Virus record (IMG/VR): IMGVR_UViG_3300037488_003250
Span: 1 to 22,845 of that record
DNA length: 22,845 nucleotides
From: a virus
Reading direction: 5' to 3' (one strand)
Shown here: in pieces, positions 20,000-22,845 of the stretch
How positions within the stretch are numbered: position 1 is the stretch's first letter
Layout: each line of letters starts with the position of its first letter
The notes under the pieces: model-generated
The model's input: only the letters and a program-made list of their open reading frames with translations
Told to the model about the DNA's origin: nothing
The model's database searches: none
Program-made: the position numbers and the translations under genes

Positions 20000-22135
20000 T
20001 TATTTTCCCTCTCTTTGTCTTTGGCTATTTAAAGAGTAAGCTGTTGTAGGAATGCCAACCTTTGTTAGAATTGACTTTAAACTTGCCTCATTTTTAATTG
20101 AACTTACAGGAGTTAAGAGCAACTTAGCTATATCTGGCTCTAGCAACGCTTGTTCTAATAGACGTGTTATTTGTTGCTTTTCATAATTTTTAGATAACTC
20201 ATATACCGGCGTTAAATATTTCCCACCCGGTATTTTATTTATAATTTTCTTCCCGATAGATTGTTTTACAGGGTTAGTAAGATTTTCTAAAAGAGTAGTT
20301 TGCGACTGGGTATTAGAGCCAACGGCTCTCCCCACCGTTGCAACCATATTACGCCTTTTTAAAACGCTTTTTACATCATCTAAAACCTTAACCTGGTTTT
20401 CATCAAAAATATATTGAAGCTTTCCTTTGTTTTTCTTTAAAAAATTATTTACTTTGTTATATGACAGATTCTGTTGCCCTAGCGCATTAGCTGAAGCAAG
20501 TTCAGAGGTATTTAATAACTTATCAACTACAGAGCCTCTTATCATATCAATAGTTTTCTTATCTTTTCCTACTTCGGCCATTAAAGCCTTTGTATTATTT
20601 AAACTACCACGCAATATCATGTCGGGTATTTGCTCTGGAGAAGTTAAAAACTCCTGGCCAAAAGTATCTTGTTTAACAATCTTTCCTAATAATGGCTCTT
20701 TTTCGATAGCAGAAACGGGTTTAGATAACTTAGCATAAGCAGACCGTGCTATTGCTTCCTCGGGTATTTGAGCCATGTCTGCAAGAATATTAGATTTGGC
20801 TTCTGACAAAGCTCGTACCACTTCATTATTACCGGATTTTTTAGCCGCGCCAATTCTCCCGGAGATGTCTTTTAAAGCGTTTGTTAGTTCAGCGGGTACA
20901 GGTTGACCTAAAACCTCTTTTTGAAGCTGCGATCGCGCCCCTTGTCCTAAATTACCGTATAATTTATCAAAACCTCGCGCCTCACCTTTAGATACCGCAT
21001 TACTTCTAATGATATCTTCAACATAATTGAGATTATTTTTTATATCTCCTTTTGCAAATTCACCTTCTCTTTTTAGAAAAGCTTGTGTATTTGGAAGATC
21101 AATACCTTGCTTCAGTTTATTTACTTCTTGATAAAGAGGCTCTGTAACATTTGCTCTGGCTTGTTTTCTATTTTTTAATTCTCCAAACAGATAATTTCTA
21201 ATAGCCTCTCCTTGCTGGGTCGTTTCTAAACCTATTTGAGGCGATAATTGATTTAATTGTCTGTTAATAATGCTATCGGTAATAGCTTCCTTTTCTGCAA
21301 TAGCCGGAATGTTAGGGGCTAAAGCTCTATGAAGGCCTGAAATACCTGTATTTTGAGCTAGTTCGGCAGTGTTAAGCTTAGTATTAAAAGGAGTGGGGGC
21401 ATTTAAATTCTCAAGTACTCTTGGGATATTTTTTTCACCTACTTTTTCTTTTAGAATATCACTTGCCGCACTCTTTATAGCTTTTTCTTGACCACTTTTG
21501 GTAAATCTGTTTAATAAATTGCCAGTTCCTTTTATAGAACTTGAAATTCCTCTTGCAGCTGTTGGCAAAGCAAATGCCGATCCAAGATCAGCAACTAACG
21601 GATCAACTCCACCTTCTTGCAAAGCCCCACTAGTTGCGCCGATACCAGCTCCTGTGCGGGCTAATTTTACCGCATTCAATGCACCCGCTCCTTTACCAAT
21701 CATTCCCCATGGTCCTAATGAACCAGCAAACTCAGCGGCATGTGACGCTACTCTTTGTCCACTAGTTGTAGGTTTAGGTTCTAAATCAAAACCTGTTTTT
21801 TCTTTTAGGTAGTTTCTTGCACCACTAGAAGTTGGAATACGAGAGCTTAAACTATTAATCTGAGGAGTTTCTATGTCGGAACCTGGATATCCCATTAGTT
21901 CCATCTTTCTTCTTTCTGCTTCGGCCTGTCCTCTAGCTAATCCTTCTATTCCTTGAGCCGCTAGATTAGGGATATCAGCAATAGAACCTAACCCTTTTAA
22001 AGCAGATTTACCTAGAAGAGCAGACCACGAATCGCCTTCTTCTTGTTTTTGAGATTGAATCCTATATTTGTCATAAGATTTTACCGGTAAATCCTGAGAA
22101 ACTTTTACTCTATATTTGTCATAAGATTTACTCAT
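20000..22135 (-). CDS. Large internal virion (DNA ejection) protein candidate
   Basis: 711 residues. The N-terminus carries KSYDKYR twice (about 3-9 and 19-25). A Gly/Ala-rich hydrophobic region (about 125-195, AAEFAGSLGPWGMIGKGAG; GAGIGATSGALQEGG; SAFALPTAARG) could insert in membrane. The rest is a long series of charged helices. Large proteins of this plan, beside portal, adaptor and hub genes, typically lie inside the capsid and form a channel during DNA ejection. I recognise no transglycosylase motif. It begins two bases after the stop of the gene cut by the window edge. Role inferred from layout. Confidence 0.6.
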   Translation of the reverse strand: MSKSYDKYRVKVSQDLPVKSYDKYRIQSQKQEEGDSWSALLGKSALKGLGSIADIPNLAAQGIEGLARGQAEAERRKMELMGYPGSDIETPQINSLSSRIPTSSGARNYLKEKTGFDLEPKPTTSGQRVASHAAEFAGSLGPWGMIGKGAGALNAVKLARTGAGIGATSGALQEGGVDPLVADLGSAFALPTAARGISSSIKGTGNLLNRFTKSGQEKAIKSAASDILKEKVGEKNIPRVLENLNAPTPFNTKLNTAELAQNTGISGLHRALAPNIPAIAEKEAITDSIINRQLNQLSPQIGLETTQQGEAIRNYLFGELKNRKQARANVTEPLYQEVNKLKQGIDLPNTQAFLKREGEFAKGDIKNNLNYVEDIIRSNAVSKGEARGFDKLYGNLGQGARSQLQKEVLGQPVPAELTNALKDISGRIGAAKKSGNNEVVRALSEAKSNILADMAQIPEEAIARSAYAKLSKPVSAIEKEPLLGKIVKQDTFGQEFLTSPEQIPDMILRGSLNNTKALMAEVGKDKKTIDMIRGSVVDKLLNTSELASANALGQQNLSYNKVNNFLKKNKGKLQYIFDENQVKVLDDVKSVLKRRNMVATVGRAVGSNTQSQTTLLENLTNPVKQSIGKKIINKIPGGKYLTPVYELSKNYEKQQITRLLEQALLEPDIAKLLLTPVSSIKNEASLKSILTKVGIPTTAYSLNSQRQREGK
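22062..22129 (-). repeat. 20-bp direct repeat encoding a duplicated heptapeptide
   Basis: CTATATTTGTCATAAGATTT occurs at 22062-22081 and again at 22110-22129, 48 bases apart. It encodes the two KSYDKYR copies at the start of the 711-residue protein. The DNA identity indicates a recent duplication. Confidence 0.85.
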
Positions 22136-22137
22136 TT

Positions 22138-22845
22138 TTAGACCTCATTAAAACCATCATTGATTGCATCCATAATAGCCTGCTCATCATTAGCAGGAAT
22201 TTTAATTTGTTGGCCGTTTTGATCCTGCATAAGTATAAAATCTTTGCCACTCTCTTCTGAATTTATATCCATATCTTGATTTTGAAGAGCCATATTTTCC
22301 ATTTCATCTACATCATTAGGATCTATACTGATCCCTAAATCAGCACTTAGTTTTGCCGCTTTGTAGTAGGTATCCATCTCTTTATTGATAGATCCCATTT
22401 TCTCTTTTATGGTTTCGTAATCGTCATGTTTTATATCAGGAAAATTCGGCTTTAAACGATCGTACATCCCCTGACCTAATTTACCACCACCAGCTTTAAC
22501 AGCTTCTAAAACAGCAGTTAAATTACCCATCTTTGCAGCTAAATCTTTTCTAGCCGCAGTTTCTTTTTGAAGAGTCTTTTTATTACTAAATTGACCAAAA
22601 AAATCCTTTACTGGATTAGTTATTCCTGAATAGCCTCCAATTGGTTGGAAGGTATTATCTTTTGTAAGTTTTTCTAACTCATCCCAGCTTTTATTAATTT
22701 CTTTGACAGCTAAGTAAGTATTACCTGCCTTTGTTTTAAATTTATTAGCTTGTCTTTGTTCTATTTTATCTAATGGACGGAAAGATTGACCCTTATAATC
22801 TATTAATCCATCTTGACTCCCCCCGCTGGAAGTCCTGGCATTAAC
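22138..22845 (-). CDS. Late virion protein, C-terminal 235 residues (cut by right window edge)
   Basis: The frame is open to the window edge, 105 residues beyond the first internal ATG at 22530, so the real gene starts outside and that ATG is not its start. The visible part begins with a Ser/Gly stretch, followed by charged helices (IEQRQANKFKTKAGN; EINKSWDELEKLTKD; KTLQKETAARKDL), an acidic segment (SIDPNDVDEMENMALQNQDMD) and an end with PANDEQAIMDAINDGFNEV. No membrane segment is seen. It is the first visible gene of the late operon, two bases from the ejection protein gene. It could be an internal or scaffold-like virion protein; no family recognised. Confidence 0.65.
   Translation of the reverse strand, partial: VNARTSSGGSQDGLIDYKGQSFRPLDKIEQRQANKFKTKAGNTYLAVKEINKSWDELEKLTKDNTFQPIGGYSGITNPVKDFFGQFSNKKTLQKETAARKDLAAKMGNLTAVLEAVKAGGGKLGQGMYDRLKPNFPDIKHDDYETIKEKMGSINKEMDTYYKAAKLSADLGISIDPNDVDEMENMALQNQDMDINSEESGKDFILMQDQNGQQIKIPANDEQAIMDAINDGFNEV

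Noticed and set aside
21498-21812. 104-residue Pro/Ala-rich plus-strand frame
   Set aside because: Complement of the Gly/Ala-rich region of the ejection-protein candidate; no ribosome-binding site.
22528-22530. ATG at 22530 as the start of a 130-residue gene
   Set aside because: The frame stays open for 105 more codons to the window edge and there is no good ribosome-binding site before this ATG, so it is internal.

Overview
The window is AT-rich, densely packed DNA that reads as an integrated or extrachromosomal bacteriophage of an alphaproteobacterial intracellular symbiont. The best guess for the host is Rickettsiales (Rickettsiaceae). Three protein types common in that order point there: a BRO-N/DinD-like antirepressor pair, a DUF1640/CCDC90-type membrane protein, and a plasmid-style protein with a DnaA N-terminal domain. 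Host assignment is inference; no rRNA, tRNA or core chromosomal gene is present.

Layout. (1) Positions 1-3255, minus strand: a replication/regulation arm. A chain of four small overlapping genes (3255 to 2339) starts with a winged-helix protein and ends at a strong bidirectional terminator (2297-2342). It is followed by three overlapping genes (2170 to the left edge) centred on a 523-residue protein whose C-terminus is a DnaA domain I-like module. (2) 3256-3799: no convincing gene, but nine TTTGC pentamers, two plus-strand terminators and a long purine/pyrimidine inverted repeat. (3) 3800-4848, minus strand: two predicted membrane proteins and a small secreted protein, probably cargo. (4) 4849-4991: divergent promoters. 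(5) 4992-12058, plus strand: a truncated BRO-N protein coupled to a DinD-like protein, a repeat-bounded two-gene cassette, a winged-helix regulator, then (behind a near-consensus promoter with a 23-bp dyad) a run of small genes including two tandem paralogues of an unrecognised family, an HTH protein, a YqaJ-type exonuclease and a RecT annealase. An XRE regulator and a two-gene Panacea toxin-antitoxin candidate close the arm. (6) 22845-12073, minus strand: the late operon. It encodes a structural protein cut by the right edge, a 711-residue likely ejection protein, an SU10/P22 gp4-type adaptor, a P22 gp10-like stabilisation protein, a 95-residue protein, two large virion proteins, a 240-residue protein with 64-residue repeats, a DUF1064 nuclease, a GH24 endolysin and a small membrane protein.

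How it fits together. The late genes resemble the neck/tail and ejection module of a short-tailed (podovirus-like) phage; terminase, portal and capsid genes would lie beyond the right edge. The plus-strand arm supplies recombination (exonuclease plus annealase), lytic/lysogenic regulation (BRO/DinD, XRE, winged helix) and probable maintenance or defence (Panacea pair). The left arm carries a plasmid-like initiator, so a phage-plasmid lifestyle is possible. No integrase, attachment site or partition gene is visible to decide between plasmid and prophage.

Gene starts were chosen from visible ribosome-binding sites and overlaps. Several differ from the longest reading frame (4992, 7867, 8901 on the plus strand; 17527 on the minus strand).
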